From: Prevotella jejuni
GTDB taxonomy: Bacteria > Bacteroidota > Bacteroidia > Bacteroidales > Bacteroidaceae
Direction: 5' to 3'
Assembly: GCF_900187995.1 (NCBI RefSeq)
Contig: NZ_FZNZ01000019.1
Span: 1 to 64,000, forward strand
Length of the DNA: 64,000 nucleotides
The notes below the pieces were generated by a model. The model did not search any database and was not told the DNA's origin. It saw nothing but the letters and a program-made list of their open reading frames with translations. This document shows positions 36,388-46,002 of this stretch, in pieces. Made by a program: the position numbers and the translations under genes. Numbering within the stretch: the stretch's first letter is position 1; every line of letters starts with the position of its first letter.

Positions 36388-37410
36388 TTACTTACTATTC
36401 TGCTTATAATACTTTATCAACTTCGGAACAACCTCCTCAACGGTGCCATTGATGACATAGTCAGCGATGGCATTGATAGGAGCGTCTGGGTCGTTGTTGA
36501 TAGAGATGATGATACCACTGTCCTGCATACCAGCAATGTGCTGAATCTGGCCAGATATTCCGCATGCAATATAGACTTTTGGATGGACGGTGACACCGGT
36601 CTGACCAATCTGACGGTCGTGGTCTACCCATCCTGCATCAACTGCTGCGCGACTGGCACCAACCTCTCCATGAAGTTCTTTAGCTAACTTAAAGAGTAGG
36701 TCGAAACCCTCTTTAGAGCCAACACCGTAGCCACCAGCGATAACGATTGGCGCACCCTTTAAATTGTTCTGTGCAGGCTCGACATGACGGTCGATAACCT
36801 TTACGACATAGTCAACCTCTGGTACATACTTCGCCACATCCGGATAGACAACCTCACCCTTTGCCTTACCCTCATAGACAGCCTTCTGCATAACGCCAGA
36901 GCGTACGGTAGCCATCTGTGGACGGTGGTCAGGATTGACGATAGTAGCGACGATGTTACCACCGAAAGCAGGACGAATCTGATAGAGAAGGTTCTCATAA
37001 CGCTTGCCAGCTTTCTTATCTTCGTAGTCACCTATCTCAAGTTGAGTACAATCAGCAGTAAGACCACTGGTCAAGGATGACGATACACGTGGACCGAGGT
37101 CACGACCGATAACAGTGGCACCCATCAAACAAATCTGTGGCTTCTCTTCGGTGAAGAGGTTTACAAGAATGTCTGTGTGTGGTGCTGATGTGTAAGGGAA
37201 GAGTCCCTCACCATCAAAGACAAAGAGTTTGTCTACGCCGTATGGCAGGATTTGGTCTTCTACCTTTCCCTTAATACCACTACCGGCAGCGATGGCATGG
37301 AGTTCCACACCTAACTCATTTGCGAGCTTGCGACCCTTGGTCAACAGCTCCTGTGAAACCTCCTGTACGGTGGTTTCCTCTATTTCGCAATATACAAATA
37401 CGTTGTTCAT
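36388..37410 (-). CDS. etfA: Electron transfer flavoprotein alpha subunit
   Basis: This 340-aa FAD-binding subunit shuttles electrons from acyl-CoA dehydrogenase. The C-terminal FAD domain is intact: G-G-Y-G-V-G-S, then G-A-S-R-A-A-V-D-A-G-W, then G-Q-T-G-V-T-V, then A-C-G-I-S-G-Q-I-Q-H, then S-I-N-N-D-P-D-A-P-I. It is the second gene after etfB, with a 266-base gap that holds two inverted GC-rich repeats. Confidence 0.95.
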   Translation of the reverse strand: MNNVFVYCEIEETTVQEVSQELLTKGRKLANELGVELHAIAAGSGIKGKVEDQILPYGVDKLFVFDGEGLFPYTSAPHTDILVNLFTEEKPQICLMGATVIGRDLGPRVSSSLTSGLTADCTQLEIGDYEDKKAGKRYENLLYQIRPAFGGNIVATIVNPDHRPQMATVRSGVMQKAVYEGKAKGEVVYPDVAKYVPEVDYVVKVIDRHVEPAQNNLKGAPIVIAGGYGVGSKEGFDLLFKLAKELHGEVGASRAAVDAGWVDHDRQIGQTGVTVHPKVYIACGISGQIQHIAGMQDSGIIISINNDPDAPINAIADYVINGTVEEVVPKLIKYYKQNSK

Positions 37411-37463
37411 AAATCAAATGTTCGACCAAGTACTAATCCAACTAACAGGCCTAAGTGGCTCCA

Positions 37464-37641
37464 ACTGGCCCCTCCCCCTTACCCCTCCCCAGAGGGAGGG
37501 GAGTGAAATGTGTCACTTACTGTAGGGTAATTGGCTTATTAGAAGGGTGTTCATAAAACTTCTTTCCCTTATGATGTCTGTAGCTAAGAAAAAGCATCAG
37601 GACATTCTACGCCCCTCCCTCTGGGGGAGGGGATGGGCCAG
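37464..37641. repeat. Pair of inverted GC-rich repeats between etfB and etfA
   Basis: Copies at 37464-37504 (reverse) and 37609-37641 (forward, slightly shortened) are separated by about 100 bases. Same family as 18141, 35775, 36340, 49483 and 49607. Confidence 0.85.
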
Positions 37642-37676
37642 TCGCTTGTTTTGTTGGTTAGTTGTTCTGTCGTTTT

Positions 37677-38546
37677 TTAACCAATAATCTTCTCTCCTAA
37701 CAGTTCTTTGATGAGTCCTTCTACGTCCTCGTCTGAGCCTGTGAGTGTTTTGCTCTCCTTAGCTTGAAACACAATATTCTGCACAGTCTTGACCTTTGTA
37801 GGTGAACCACTTAAACCACACTGTGCCTCATCACCGTTGACATCGGCAACTGACCACTGGTTCAGTGTGAGATAAGGACGCTCCTCGTAGAGTTGTGCCC
37901 AAGGTTCATCGCCCTTGCGCTCCATCGGACAGGTAGCATACTTGTATTTCATGACAAGCTTAGCATTGCAAGGACGGGCAGGAGCAGCAGTGCCGTTCAC
38001 GGTAATGAGAACTGGCAATGGTGCTACGACAGTCTCTACACCACCATCAATATGGCGACGGATAGTTGCTTTACCATCCTCAATCTTCAGGATTTCTTCT
38101 GCGTAAGTAACTTGGTTGAGTCCTAACTTCTGTGCAACCTGTGGTCCTACCTGTGCGGTGTCACCATCGATAGCCTGACGTCCACCGATGATAATGTCTA
38201 CATCACCGATTTTCTGTACAGCTGTCGCTAAAGCGTATGAAGTAGCGAGAGTGTCAGCACCAGCAAACTTACGGTCGGTAAGCAGCCAACCAGTGTCAGC
38301 ACCACGATAGAGACCCTGTCGGATAATCTCTCCAGCACGTGGAGGTCCCATGGTTAATATGCCTACAGTAGAGCCAGGATTTTGTTCTTTTAGTCTTAGC
38401 GCTTGCTCCAGAGCGTTTAGGTCTTCTGGGTTGAAGATGGCAGGCAGGGCGGCACGGTTTACTGTTCCCTCTGCTGTCATGGCATCTTTACCCACGTTTC
38501 TTGTGTCAGGTACCTGCTTCGCAAGTACTACAATTTTCAAACTCAT
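37677..38546 (-). CDS. etfB: Electron transfer flavoprotein beta subunit
   Basis: This 289-aa subunit pairs with EtfA to carry electrons to and from acyl-CoA dehydrogenase. It shows the beta-subunit opening M-S-L-K-I-V-V-L-A-K-Q-V-P-D-T, N-P-E-D-L-N-A-L-E-Q-A-L, the AMP/FAD-contact region G-G-R-Q-A-I-D-G-D-T-A-Q-V-G-P, and R-H-I-D-G-G-V-E-T-V. It is the first gene of the operon and has a good minus-strand promoter upstream. Confidence 0.95.
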   Translation of the reverse strand: MSLKIVVLAKQVPDTRNVGKDAMTAEGTVNRAALPAIFNPEDLNALEQALRLKEQNPGSTVGILTMGPPRAGEIIRQGLYRGADTGWLLTDRKFAGADTLATSYALATAVQKIGDVDIIIGGRQAIDGDTAQVGPQVAQKLGLNQVTYAEEILKIEDGKATIRRHIDGGVETVVAPLPVLITVNGTAAPARPCNAKLVMKYKYATCPMERKGDEPWAQLYEERPYLTLNQWSVADVNGDEAQCGLSGSPTKVKTVQNIVFQAKESKTLTGSDEDVEGLIKELLGEKIIG

Positions 38547-38592
38547 AAATATAATAATGTGTTATTTAATATTCAATAGCTTTGGTTGGGGG

Positions 38593-38624
38593 CAAAAGTA
38601 CAGCTTTTTTGCAACATAAACAAA
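38593..38624 (-). promoter_or_regulatory. etfB operon promoter
   Basis: On the minus strand, TTTG (38621-38624) and TACTTTTG (38593-38600) are spaced 20 bases apart, about 47 bases before etfB. Confidence 0.75.
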
Positions 38625-38924
38625 AAAGTTGCACAAAAACAGCTTTCCTGTGTTTATGATTGTTAGGAACTATCCTATGAGCTGTTTTGTTGGAGTTAGA
38701 GGAGGTGTTGTAGTTTAAGAGAGTTGTACCCTCATTTGTTTTACGGAAGTAGAATCCTAATAACTGATTTAAACTTGAATGTATATCGTAAAAATAGTGT
38801 AGGGGTTGATGGATGGCAACTTCTTTTTTACTATTTATAAAACCCTTAATTCCAATGGAAAAGTTCTATCAGAAAGCTCTTTTATAGCTTGTTCTATCTT
38901 GTTATATTTGCTCATCTCGGCATT

Positions 38925-38990
38925 ATTTTCACGTAAATAAATATTTTTTGTCGTGAAAATAAATATTTCTTTTCATGAAAATAATTCCTT
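38925..38990. repeat. AT-rich ATTATTTTCACG / TTTTCATGAAAATAAT repeat
   Basis: An imperfect palindrome with the same units as 31273-31360. The rest of the 38547-39203 gap holds the etfB promoter and the promoter at 39083-39113; no gene was seen. Confidence 0.6.
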
Positions 38991-39082
38991 GAAGTTGTAT
39001 GTATCATGGTGAAGAAGGGCGTGTATAGTTATGATACAATATGTTTATAAGTACATAATTTATCTAATATAAGAAGATAATA

Positions 39083-39113
39083 TTGTGTGTACTTTTATTT
39101 TTTCATATCTTTG
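39083..39113 (+). promoter_or_regulatory. Promoter of the 39204 gene
   Basis: TTG at 39083-39085 and TATCTTTG at 39106-39113 are spaced 20 bases apart. Confidence 0.7.
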
Positions 39114-39203
39114 CGTGGTGAGTTCTAACCCTTTTGAAGTTTTGATACTTGTAGTTCCTTGAAGATAAAAGAATTTTGCAAATAAATAAAGTTAATATAG
39201 CAA

Positions 39204-40337
39204 ATGAATAAACGTACTATCGTTAGCATTGTTTTTTTATGTCTTTCTGTGACTTCATTTGCGCAGAAGACGTTCGTTATTTGGGATAAAGCAAATAATA
39301 TCCCAGTGAGCAGAGCAAGTGTATATACCACCTACATGGGGAAAGTGAGGAGTACGTTTAGCGACCAACAGGGGAGAGTCGTTGTGGATTTTGCTTTTGA
39401 TAATCTGATGATCTCGCATATAAACTATCAGAAAGAAAGCGTGAAAGTATTGTCTGATACACTGTTTATGGAGCAAAGTATGCAGTTGCTTTCGGAAGTT
39501 GTCGTGAGTTCTGCGGGCGAGCCAGCATGGATTAAACCCATGTTGATGAAATTTGTAAAGACGAAAGCAAAGAAGTATAGAAGTAATGGAGTTCTAAGAT
39601 ATGAGTATCAGACACAGAATGTAGGCGATACAGTGTTATATCGCTTTGTAAGTAATGGACTGGTAAGAAAGAAGGAACTCTTTGAAATCTCTCCCTTGGA
39701 GAATATTATCACCTTTAAGGATAAGTCAGCTGGTTGTGACTATAGTAACCTTAAAAATACGCTTTACCATGACTTTGTTTCTGATATGGATGAGAAGTTT
39801 GTGAAGGAACATAGGTTCTATGTGGATAATGAGTCTGAAAGCTTTGGTGTCAATGTGGTAAGACTCCTATTCAAGTCGAAAAAAGATTGGAAAGATTCGG
39901 GCTATTTATGTATAGATACCCTACAAAATGTCATCCTCAGAGCAAAACGTTCTACGGGGTTGGCTTATAATGTACAGCACCGTACTAATGCACTTGTGCG
40001 CTCAACAATTAATGCCATGTACGGGCATAAGTATAAGGACTGGCAGATTGACATTGAAGCAGTGTATCAGCAGGCAGATAATTACTTCTATCTAAGTAGT
40101 TGCCGTTATTCCAATTATATGCAGGAAGAGTTTGACGGAAAGAAGAAAAAAGGTGTTGAAGTTTATAATGTTACCTCAATTTATGAGGCACAACCTTGTC
40201 AGAAAAATAAGATGAGTGAAGGAACAGAATTTCTTTTATTGCCTCAACCTTTTGCAATGAAGATTATTGTGAGCAAGAAGGAAAGAAAACAAGAGGAATT
40301 GCTGCAGGATGTGAAGAAAGAATATAACGTTTATTGA
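39204..40337 (+). CDS. Exported hypothetical protein with carboxypeptidase-regulatory-like N-domain
   Basis: This 377-aa protein has a signal peptide (1-20, ending S-F-A-Q). Residues about 22-105 form a beta-sandwich of the CarboxypepD_reg type (I-P-V-S-R-A-S-V-Y, then F-S-D-Q-Q-G-R-V-V-V), which in Bacteroidetes typically precedes outer-membrane barrels. Here only about 270 further residues follow and no barrel is evident. The tail is lysine- and glutamate-rich. The family is unknown. It is monocistronic with its own promoter. Confidence 0.7.
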   Translation: MNKRTIVSIVFLCLSVTSFAQKTFVIWDKANNIPVSRASVYTTYMGKVRSTFSDQQGRVVVDFAFDNLMISHINYQKESVKVLSDTLFMEQSMQLLSEVVVSSAGEPAWIKPMLMKFVKTKAKKYRSNGVLRYEYQTQNVGDTVLYRFVSNGLVRKKELFEISPLENIITFKDKSAGCDYSNLKNTLYHDFVSDMDEKFVKEHRFYVDNESESFGVNVVRLLFKSKKDWKDSGYLCIDTLQNVILRAKRSTGLAYNVQHRTNALVRSTINAMYGHKYKDWQIDIEAVYQQADNYFYLSSCRYSNYMQEEFDGKKKKGVEVYNVTSIYEAQPCQKNKMSEGTEFLLLPQPFAMKIIVSKKERKQEELLQDVKKEYNVY

Positions 40338-40433
40338 ATCCAGTGTGAGAATTTTATCAAATCTTGGTATAGATGTCGACTGTTTATGTCAAGGCTTTCT
40401 TGTAGGAGGTATCTATCTTTTTCTTGTTCTAAC

Positions 40434-40464
40434 TTTGCTATCTCATTGGTTTGTGTTATCTTTG
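40434..40464 (+). promoter_or_regulatory. dnaG promoter
   Basis: TTTG (40434-40437), 19 bases, TATCTTTG (40457-40464). It lies only 8 bases before the chosen ATG at 40472, which excludes the ORF's earlier ATG at 40451. Confidence 0.75.
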
Positions 40465-40471
40465 TAGCATA

Positions 40472-42406
40472 ATGATAGATAGACCGACAGTAGATAGGAT
40501 TATGAATGCGTCGAACATCGTTGAGGTAATCAGCGATTTCGTATCTTTACGCAAGACGGGAACAAGCTATAAAGGTTTGTGTCCTTTTCATGATGACCGT
40601 ACACCATCTTTCTCTGTTAGTCCAGTGAAAGGTGTTTACAAATGCTTCTCATGTGGTGCAGCGGGAAATGTGGTGAAGTTTATCATGGAACATGAGCAGT
40701 TGACTTATCCAGAAGCCCTTAAATGGCTTGCGAATAAGTATCATATTGAGGTGCATGAACGTGAACTGACGAGTGAAGAAAAGCAGCAGGAGAACGAACG
40801 AGAATCAATGTTCTTGGTCAATGAGTGGGCTGCGAAATACTTTAATGACATCTTACACAACGATGTTGATGGGATGGCTATTGGTATGCAGTACTTCCGT
40901 AGCCGTGGTTTCAGAGATGATATCATCCATAAGTTTCAGTTAGGTTTCTGCCTTTCGGGCCGTCATGCCTTTGCTGATGCGGCCTTAAAGGCAGGCTTTC
41001 AGAAAGAGTTTCTCGTAAAGACAGGTCTCTGTTTTGAACGAGAGAATGGCGAACTCGTCGACCGCTTCAATGGTCGAGTGATGTTCCCATGGCTGAGCGT
41101 GAGTGGTAAGGTGACTGCCTTCGGTGGTCGTCTGCTGGATTCTCGTACGAAGGGAGTAAGTCAGAAGTATGTCAACTCACCTGATAGCGTTGTCTATCAT
41201 AAGGAGCGAGAACTCTATGGCATCTATCAAGCAAAGAAAGCCATAGCCAAGCACGACCTTGTCTATATGGTGGAAGGATATACCGACGTAGTTTCTATGC
41301 ACCAGTGTGGTATTGAGAACGTTGTTGCCAATAGTGGTACGGCACTCTCAGTACATCAGATACGCCTTCTTCATCGCTTCACTTCTAATATTGTTCTACT
41401 CTATGATGGAGATGCGGCAGGCCAGCATGCAGCCTTACGAGGAACAGATATGCTATTGGCTGAGGCTATGAACGTGAAGGTATTGCTGCTTCCTGATGGT
41501 AAGGACCCAGACGAGTTTGCACGTAGTTACAGTGCGGAGGATTTCAGAAAATATATTGAAGATAATCAGACAGACTTTATCGTCTTTAAGATTAACGTAC
41601 TCTTGAAAGGAGTTACCGACCCTATCAAGCGTTCAGAAGCTGTCGGGTCTATCGTTCAGAGTATCTCTGTAATCAAAGATCCAATACTTCGTGACACCTA
41701 TATACGTGAGTGTGCTAATCGTACGGGCGTGTCAGAGCGTACACTGATGGAGCAGATGAACCGTAATATCTATTCTAATCGGGAACAGCAGACACGTGAA
41801 CAGCAGCAACATCGGGCCGCAGACATAGAGGAACAACGTGAGGAGGCGCAGGCTATGACGTCTAATCAGTCAGCATCAAAGGTTGAACAAATGCTCATTC
41901 AGGCTGTTGTTAGGGATGGCGAGAAGATTATCTTCCGTGATGTGAAAGATGAGAATAGCGGACAGACATATAACCTGACCGTAGCACAATATATTGCTTA
42001 TGACCTTGGAAGCGATAATCTTGGTTTCTCAAATGAACTTTATACTAAGATACTGCAGGAGGCTGTAGAGCATTGTGGTGAAGAAGGGTTCAAGGCTGAA
42101 GAGTATTTCACACAGCATGCAGATATCAATATCGCATCTGTAGCAGTGAGATTGAGCGTAGACCGTTTCCAACTCGCAGAGAGTCTGCAAGTGAAAGAAA
42201 CGGAACAAACATTGCGTGATCGTGTCTTACACCTCGTTGCTGACTTACGTCTTGAGTATGTGTCATCTCGTTTGAAAGAGTTGAATGCGCGACTAAAACA
42301 GGTGAAAGACCCGAAAGAGATGCAAGAGATAATAGAAGAGATAATGAAGATTCAGAGTCTTCGCAGTAGCCTGGCAAAGAAAACAGGTAGTAATATTCTG
42401 GCATGA
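40472..42406 (+). CDS. dnaG: DNA primase
   Basis: The start M-I-D-R-P at 40472 is set by the promoter and by the usual DnaG N-terminus. The 644-aa primase makes RNA primers at the replication fork. The CHC2 zinc finger uses C37, H40, C58 and C61; the RNAP-like core and Toprim domain follow with M-V-E-G-Y-T-D-V and Y-D-G-D-A-A-G. The C-terminal DnaB-binding region is long and glutamine-rich (about 430-470). It overlaps the next gene by four bases. Confidence 0.96.
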   Translation: MIDRPTVDRIMNASNIVEVISDFVSLRKTGTSYKGLCPFHDDRTPSFSVSPVKGVYKCFSCGAAGNVVKFIMEHEQLTYPEALKWLANKYHIEVHERELTSEEKQQENERESMFLVNEWAAKYFNDILHNDVDGMAIGMQYFRSRGFRDDIIHKFQLGFCLSGRHAFADAALKAGFQKEFLVKTGLCFERENGELVDRFNGRVMFPWLSVSGKVTAFGGRLLDSRTKGVSQKYVNSPDSVVYHKERELYGIYQAKKAIAKHDLVYMVEGYTDVVSMHQCGIENVVANSGTALSVHQIRLLHRFTSNIVLLYDGDAAGQHAALRGTDMLLAEAMNVKVLLLPDGKDPDEFARSYSAEDFRKYIEDNQTDFIVFKINVLLKGVTDPIKRSEAVGSIVQSISVIKDPILRDTYIRECANRTGVSERTLMEQMNRNIYSNREQQTREQQQHRAADIEEQREEAQAMTSNQSASKVEQMLIQAVVRDGEKIIFRDVKDENSGQTYNLTVAQYIAYDLGSDNLGFSNELYTKILQEAVEHCGEEGFKAEEYFTQHADINIASVAVRLSVDRFQLAESLQVKETEQTLRDRVLHLVADLRLEYVSSRLKELNARLKQVKDPKEMQEIIEEIMKIQSLRSSLAKKTGSNILA

Positions 42407-44097
42407 TGAATATGTTTAGAAATTTGTTCAAACCGTCACTTCAGCTGTCAGACCTTGATGTCAGCGAGAATAAGAGAATTATAAAAGAAGCCCTTAGATC
42501 GCTTAACTGTACGGGAGACTGGCAGAAAGATGGTAACGATATAATCGTCCGCTTTGACTTCCAGAGCGGTCACTTTGGTATATTCATCTCTGCTCAGCAT
42601 CCACAGATAGAGTTGTCTTTCCTCTATTTTGGCGAGGCGAAGATGGAAGAAATCAATCTTGTACGTCATGTGTGCAACCAGTTTAATATCAATTCTGATG
42701 GTCCTCGCTTTGCTTACTCAGTCAATGAGGAAACGAATGTCATAGACCTACACATCATGACGACACTTCTTTTAGACCAATATCGGGCTAAGGATATATT
42801 GTCATTGGCTATGCAAAACTGTTTCGCATGGCAGAATGCGTTTATAAGAAACTTCAATGAGGTGAGGAGTGACGCAAGGAATATAGGAACGGCGGACGTG
42901 GAGCGGACGCTGAAAGACGCTGGACGTGAGCTCTTTCTATTGAGAGAAATGGAGCTGACGACACAAGAGACAGTTCCTGGATGGCGACATGATGAGGCGA
43001 CAGCTGCTACGTTAAGCCAGTGGATGGTACGGGCCTTTGGTATGGCGGATGCTGTTTTTTCTGAGTTGACGATTGTGACAGATAAGGTGATGTGCCTTGA
43101 TGACAGTACTGCTATTGCGAATTATAACTTATCAGATGCTTTGATAGCTGATAACAGCTTTGTTCGTCAGAAGGCAATGCTCGACCTTGTGTTCTTCCTT
43201 CCATCTCATCCAACAAAGCGGCGGCGCATGATGTTTAGTCTTCAGCAAGCTGATAGCTGTGAGAACATACTCTACTATCAGGTTGTCGCAACGCTTCTCC
43301 CATTGAATATTTCTGCTGATATATCATTCCATTCACAGGAGACACAGGTGCAGTCGCGTTCTATTTTGTTGGCTTACGACCTCCGTTCAGCTAAACAGTT
43401 CCATGATGAATTTGTCTATATGTGGAAGGAAGCGAAGAGTAAAATGGCTAATGGCGAACAGAAACAACTAACGGATGAGCAGTTGCTGATAGCTAACATT
43501 GTTAATATTAATACTGCTGAGTATATCTATCGGGGTAAGGTACTCTATCGACAGAAGCGTTACTATGAAGCAGTGGCCTATTTAGAGAATGTTTATAAGC
43601 GTCTTCAGCTTGATTTTCATAAGCTAAAGAAGAGAGAACGGGAGACTTTCTTTGATGTTGCTTTCTGGGTGGGTTTCTGCTATAATGCATTACATCAGTA
43701 TGAGCGGGCCCATTACTACCTTGCATATAGTGCTCAATCAAATAGCATTGAACAAATAGAGACATACGTGAATTGCCTGGTTAATATGGGAGACTTCCGT
43801 ACGTTTATGCAGATAGGTGAGCAGATTAATAGATACGTGGAGATAGCAAACGATTATGAAGAGGGTGAGAACCCTATGCCTCAGTCGTTCTTAAACTTCC
43901 TACAACGCCGAAAAGCTTATATGTTAATTAAGACTATGCAGTTGGATGAGGCTGAAGATTTTTTGCGTAACATGCTTGATTCACCTGAAAACAAGGAGTT
44001 TGCTTTAAGCCAGTTGGCTCATATACAGCAGTTGAGGGAGAAAGAAAAAGAGAAAGAAGAGGGAAGAGAAGGGGAGAATACTCCCAAGATAGAATGA
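42403..44097 (+). CDS. Conserved TPR-containing protein of unknown function
   Basis: This 564-aa cytoplasmic protein has no signal peptide. The N-terminal half resembles a YbjN/type III chaperone-like alpha/beta module (N-C-T-G-D-W-Q-K-D). The C-terminal half (about 365-560) has TPR-like helical repeats (Y-R-G-K-V-L-Y-R-Q-K-R-Y-Y-E-A-V-A-Y-L) and a charged K/E tail. Its ATGA overlap with dnaG suggests translational coupling. The cardiolipin synthase gene follows after 19 bases. The function is unknown. Confidence 0.75.
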   Translation: MMNMFRNLFKPSLQLSDLDVSENKRIIKEALRSLNCTGDWQKDGNDIIVRFDFQSGHFGIFISAQHPQIELSFLYFGEAKMEEINLVRHVCNQFNINSDGPRFAYSVNEETNVIDLHIMTTLLLDQYRAKDILSLAMQNCFAWQNAFIRNFNEVRSDARNIGTADVERTLKDAGRELFLLREMELTTQETVPGWRHDEATAATLSQWMVRAFGMADAVFSELTIVTDKVMCLDDSTAIANYNLSDALIADNSFVRQKAMLDLVFFLPSHPTKRRRMMFSLQQADSCENILYYQVVATLLPLNISADISFHSQETQVQSRSILLAYDLRSAKQFHDEFVYMWKEAKSKMANGEQKQLTDEQLLIANIVNINTAEYIYRGKVLYRQKRYYEAVAYLENVYKRLQLDFHKLKKRERETFFDVAFWVGFCYNALHQYERAHYYLAYSAQSNSIEQIETYVNCLVNMGDFRTFMQIGEQINRYVEIANDYEEGENPMPQSFLNFLQRRKAYMLIKTMQLDEAEDFLRNMLDSPENKEFALSQLAHIQQLREKEKEKEEGREGENTPKIE

Positions 44098-44104
44098 TAA
44101 GAAA

Positions 44105-44116
44105 AGGAGGAGAAAG
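44105..44116 (+). promoter_or_regulatory. Ribosome binding site of the cardiolipin synthase gene
   Basis: AGGAGG lies 6-11 bases before ATG 44117. A clear Shine-Dalgarno is unusual in this AT-rich-leader genome and supports the start. Confidence 0.6.
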
Positions 44117-45538
44117 ATGATTTACGTACATTGGGTATTCTTAGTCATCTACGTTGTTATCGTCATAATGGTGATGGTGCGCGTATTGATGGATAACCGA
44201 CAGCCAGCCAAGACAATGGCATGGATGTTGGTGCTGACGTTTATCCCAATGTTAGGTATCATTCTTTACTTCTTCTTCGGTCAGACCACACGTAAGGAGC
44301 GTAAGATTTGGCAGTATAGTATGGACCAACTGACCAAGCATTCCATGTTGGAGTTTGTAGAACAAAAGCGTCTTCATCTGCCTAATGAGTACCGAGAACT
44401 CATCAATCTCTTCATGAATCAGAACTGGGTCTTACCATTTAAGAACAACGAGACAGAGATTTATACTTCTGGATACGAGTTTTTTCCTTCTTTGTTAATG
44501 GAGATTGGTAAGGCTGAACACCATATTCATTTAGATACTTTTATTATTGCCAGTGACCCCTTGGGACAGATTGTTGCTGATGCTTTGATTGATAAAGCAC
44601 GACAAGGAGTAGAGGTGCGTGTTATCTATGATGATGTAGGTTCTTGGAAAACAAAGAATCGTTTCTTTGACCGTATGCGTGCTGAAGGAATAAAAGTATA
44701 TGCCTTCATGCCTGTACGCTTCCCAGTCTTTACCAGTAAGGTGAACTATCGTAATCATAGAAAGATATGTGTGATTGATGGTGAAGTTGGTTTTATCGGT
44801 GGTATGAATATCGCCAATCGTTATGTGAAGGGAATAAAGAAATTAGCTTGGCGTGATACGCATGTTAAGATAACTGGTGCTGCGGTATATGGTTTGCAAC
44901 GTGCCTTTCTGGTAGATTGGTTCTTTGTGAGTCGTGAGTTGATTACAGATCATGTTTATTATCCTGTCAGCAAGGTTGCTGAGAATAATAGTCTTATTCA
45001 GATTGTCACCAGTAGCCCAACAAGTTTATGGCCAGAGATAGAGCAAGGCTACGTAAGGGTACTTACCAGTGCAAAGCAATATGTCTATATGGAAACACCT
45101 TACTTCCTTCCTACCGACCCAATCCTTTTTGCTATGCGTACTGCAGCCTTGTCGGGAGTAGATGTAAGACTGATGATTCCTTACGAGACAGACACAAAGA
45201 TTGTGGAATGGGCTTCACGCACATACGTCTTAGATACAGTGAAAGCGGGAGTAAAAGTTTATTTATATAAGGCTGGTTTTAATCATTCAAAACTTCTTGT
45301 TGCCGATGATAGCATAGCAACGATTGGTTCTACTAATGTTGACTTCCGTAGCTTTGAGAATGACTTTGAAGCAAATGCTTTCTTCTATGATAAGAAAATA
45401 GCATTAGAAGTAAAGGATATCTTCTTAAAAGACCAAGATGAGTGTGTTTCCTTAGAAGATGTGCGAAACCTTACACATCGTTCTTTCCTACAACGCCTGT
45501 GGGAATCAATGGTAAGGCTCTTGAGTCCACTGTTGTAA
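44117..45538 (+). CDS. cls: Cardiolipin synthase (phospholipase D family)
   Basis: This 473-aa inner-membrane enzyme joins two phosphatidylglycerols to form cardiolipin. Two N-terminal membrane helices (about 4-24 and 35-56) precede two H-x-K-x4-D motifs: N-H-R-K-I-C-V-I-D near 216 and N-H-S-K-L-L-V-A-D near 392, each followed by the G-S/G-G turn. Length is normal. It is the third gene of the dnaG-TPR-cls run. Confidence 0.95.
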   Translation: MIYVHWVFLVIYVVIVIMVMVRVLMDNRQPAKTMAWMLVLTFIPMLGIILYFFFGQTTRKERKIWQYSMDQLTKHSMLEFVEQKRLHLPNEYRELINLFMNQNWVLPFKNNETEIYTSGYEFFPSLLMEIGKAEHHIHLDTFIIASDPLGQIVADALIDKARQGVEVRVIYDDVGSWKTKNRFFDRMRAEGIKVYAFMPVRFPVFTSKVNYRNHRKICVIDGEVGFIGGMNIANRYVKGIKKLAWRDTHVKITGAAVYGLQRAFLVDWFFVSRELITDHVYYPVSKVAENNSLIQIVTSSPTSLWPEIEQGYVRVLTSAKQYVYMETPYFLPTDPILFAMRTAALSGVDVRLMIPYETDTKIVEWASRTYVLDTVKAGVKVYLYKAGFNHSKLLVADDSIATIGSTNVDFRSFENDFEANAFFYDKKIALEVKDIFLKDQDECVSLEDVRNLTHRSFLQRLWESMVRLLSPLL

Positions 45539-45648
45539 GGGTAAGAAACCTCTTGCAAATAAATACTGTTGCTGATTAGTTATCAATTAATAAAGGTGAT
45601 GTATAGAGTAAGGTGAGATAAAGGTTTTTATATTTTTTTGCTAATTTC

Positions 45649-45679
45649 TTGTTTGTTTCATATATTCTCACTACCTTTG
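45649..45679 (+). promoter_or_regulatory. Cassette B promoter
   Basis: TTG (45649-45651), 20 bases, TACCTTTG (45672-45679). Equivalent to the cassette A promoter. Confidence 0.75.
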
Positions 45680-45713
45680 CGCCCAGTTAAATTAAAATTA
45701 ACTCGTAATAACG

Positions 45714-45905
45714 ATGAGAGTCATAAAGAATATTAATTCAGCAAATGTTTGCACTTTATTAGGAAATAAAGGCGCAGACATGCTTTGTGCTGTGTTAGAT
45801 TCTTTAACAAAGAAAGACGAAAAAAATATCGCAAATTATTTGGTAGTTCCAAATAATTTTGTACTCTCTCTCTCTCTCTCTCTCTCTCATATAGGCCAGG
45901 CCTAA
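45714..45905 (+). CDS. Leader ORF of cassette B, truncated by CT-tract frame (off form)
   Basis: This 63-aa ORF is homologous to the cassette A leader: N-K-G, A-V, S-L, then an identical A-N-Y-L-V-V-P-N-N-F-V-L-S-L-S. The CT tract here is 25 nt, and translation ends H-I-G-Q-A-stop at 45903-45905, before hairpin 2. In the frame beginning at 45887 the sequence is open to TAA at 46013-46015 and encodes R-A-R-G-V-P-C and K-Q-R-T-F-R-S-F-L-C-S, matching the in-frame tail of leader A. Loss of one CT unit (or gain of two) would join both parts into a protein of about 100 aa. The tail conservation shows that the full-length form is or was selected. Confidence 0.7.
   Translation: MRVIKNINSANVCTLLGNKGADMLCAVLDSLTKKDEKNIANYLVVPNNFVLSLSLSLSHIGQA
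45834..45858 (+). promoter_or_regulatory. Hairpin 1 in cassette B leader
   Basis: AATTATTTGG / CCAAATAATT, 10-bp perfect stem, 5-nt loop; same as 7078-7102. Confidence 0.7.
45864..45888 (+). repeat. (CT)12.5 microsatellite in the cassette B leader
   Basis: A 25-nt uninterrupted CT tract inside the leader ORF. Its length difference from the 18-nt tract of cassette A puts the downstream leader codons out of frame. Confidence 0.9.
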
Positions 45906-45961
45906 CCTCCCCACTTTTTTCTTCTCGCATACGCGCGCGAGGCGTGCCGTGCAATCCCTGT

Positions 45962-46002
45962 AAACAAAGGACTTTTCGGAGTTTCCTTTGTTCGCTTTTT
46001 TG
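45962..46002 (+). terminator. Attenuator-like hairpin 2 of cassette B
   Basis: AACAAAGGA / TCCTTTGTT stem followed by CGCTTTTTTG. It lies downstream of the truncated leader stop, so it should be free to form in the current tract state. Confidence 0.65.
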
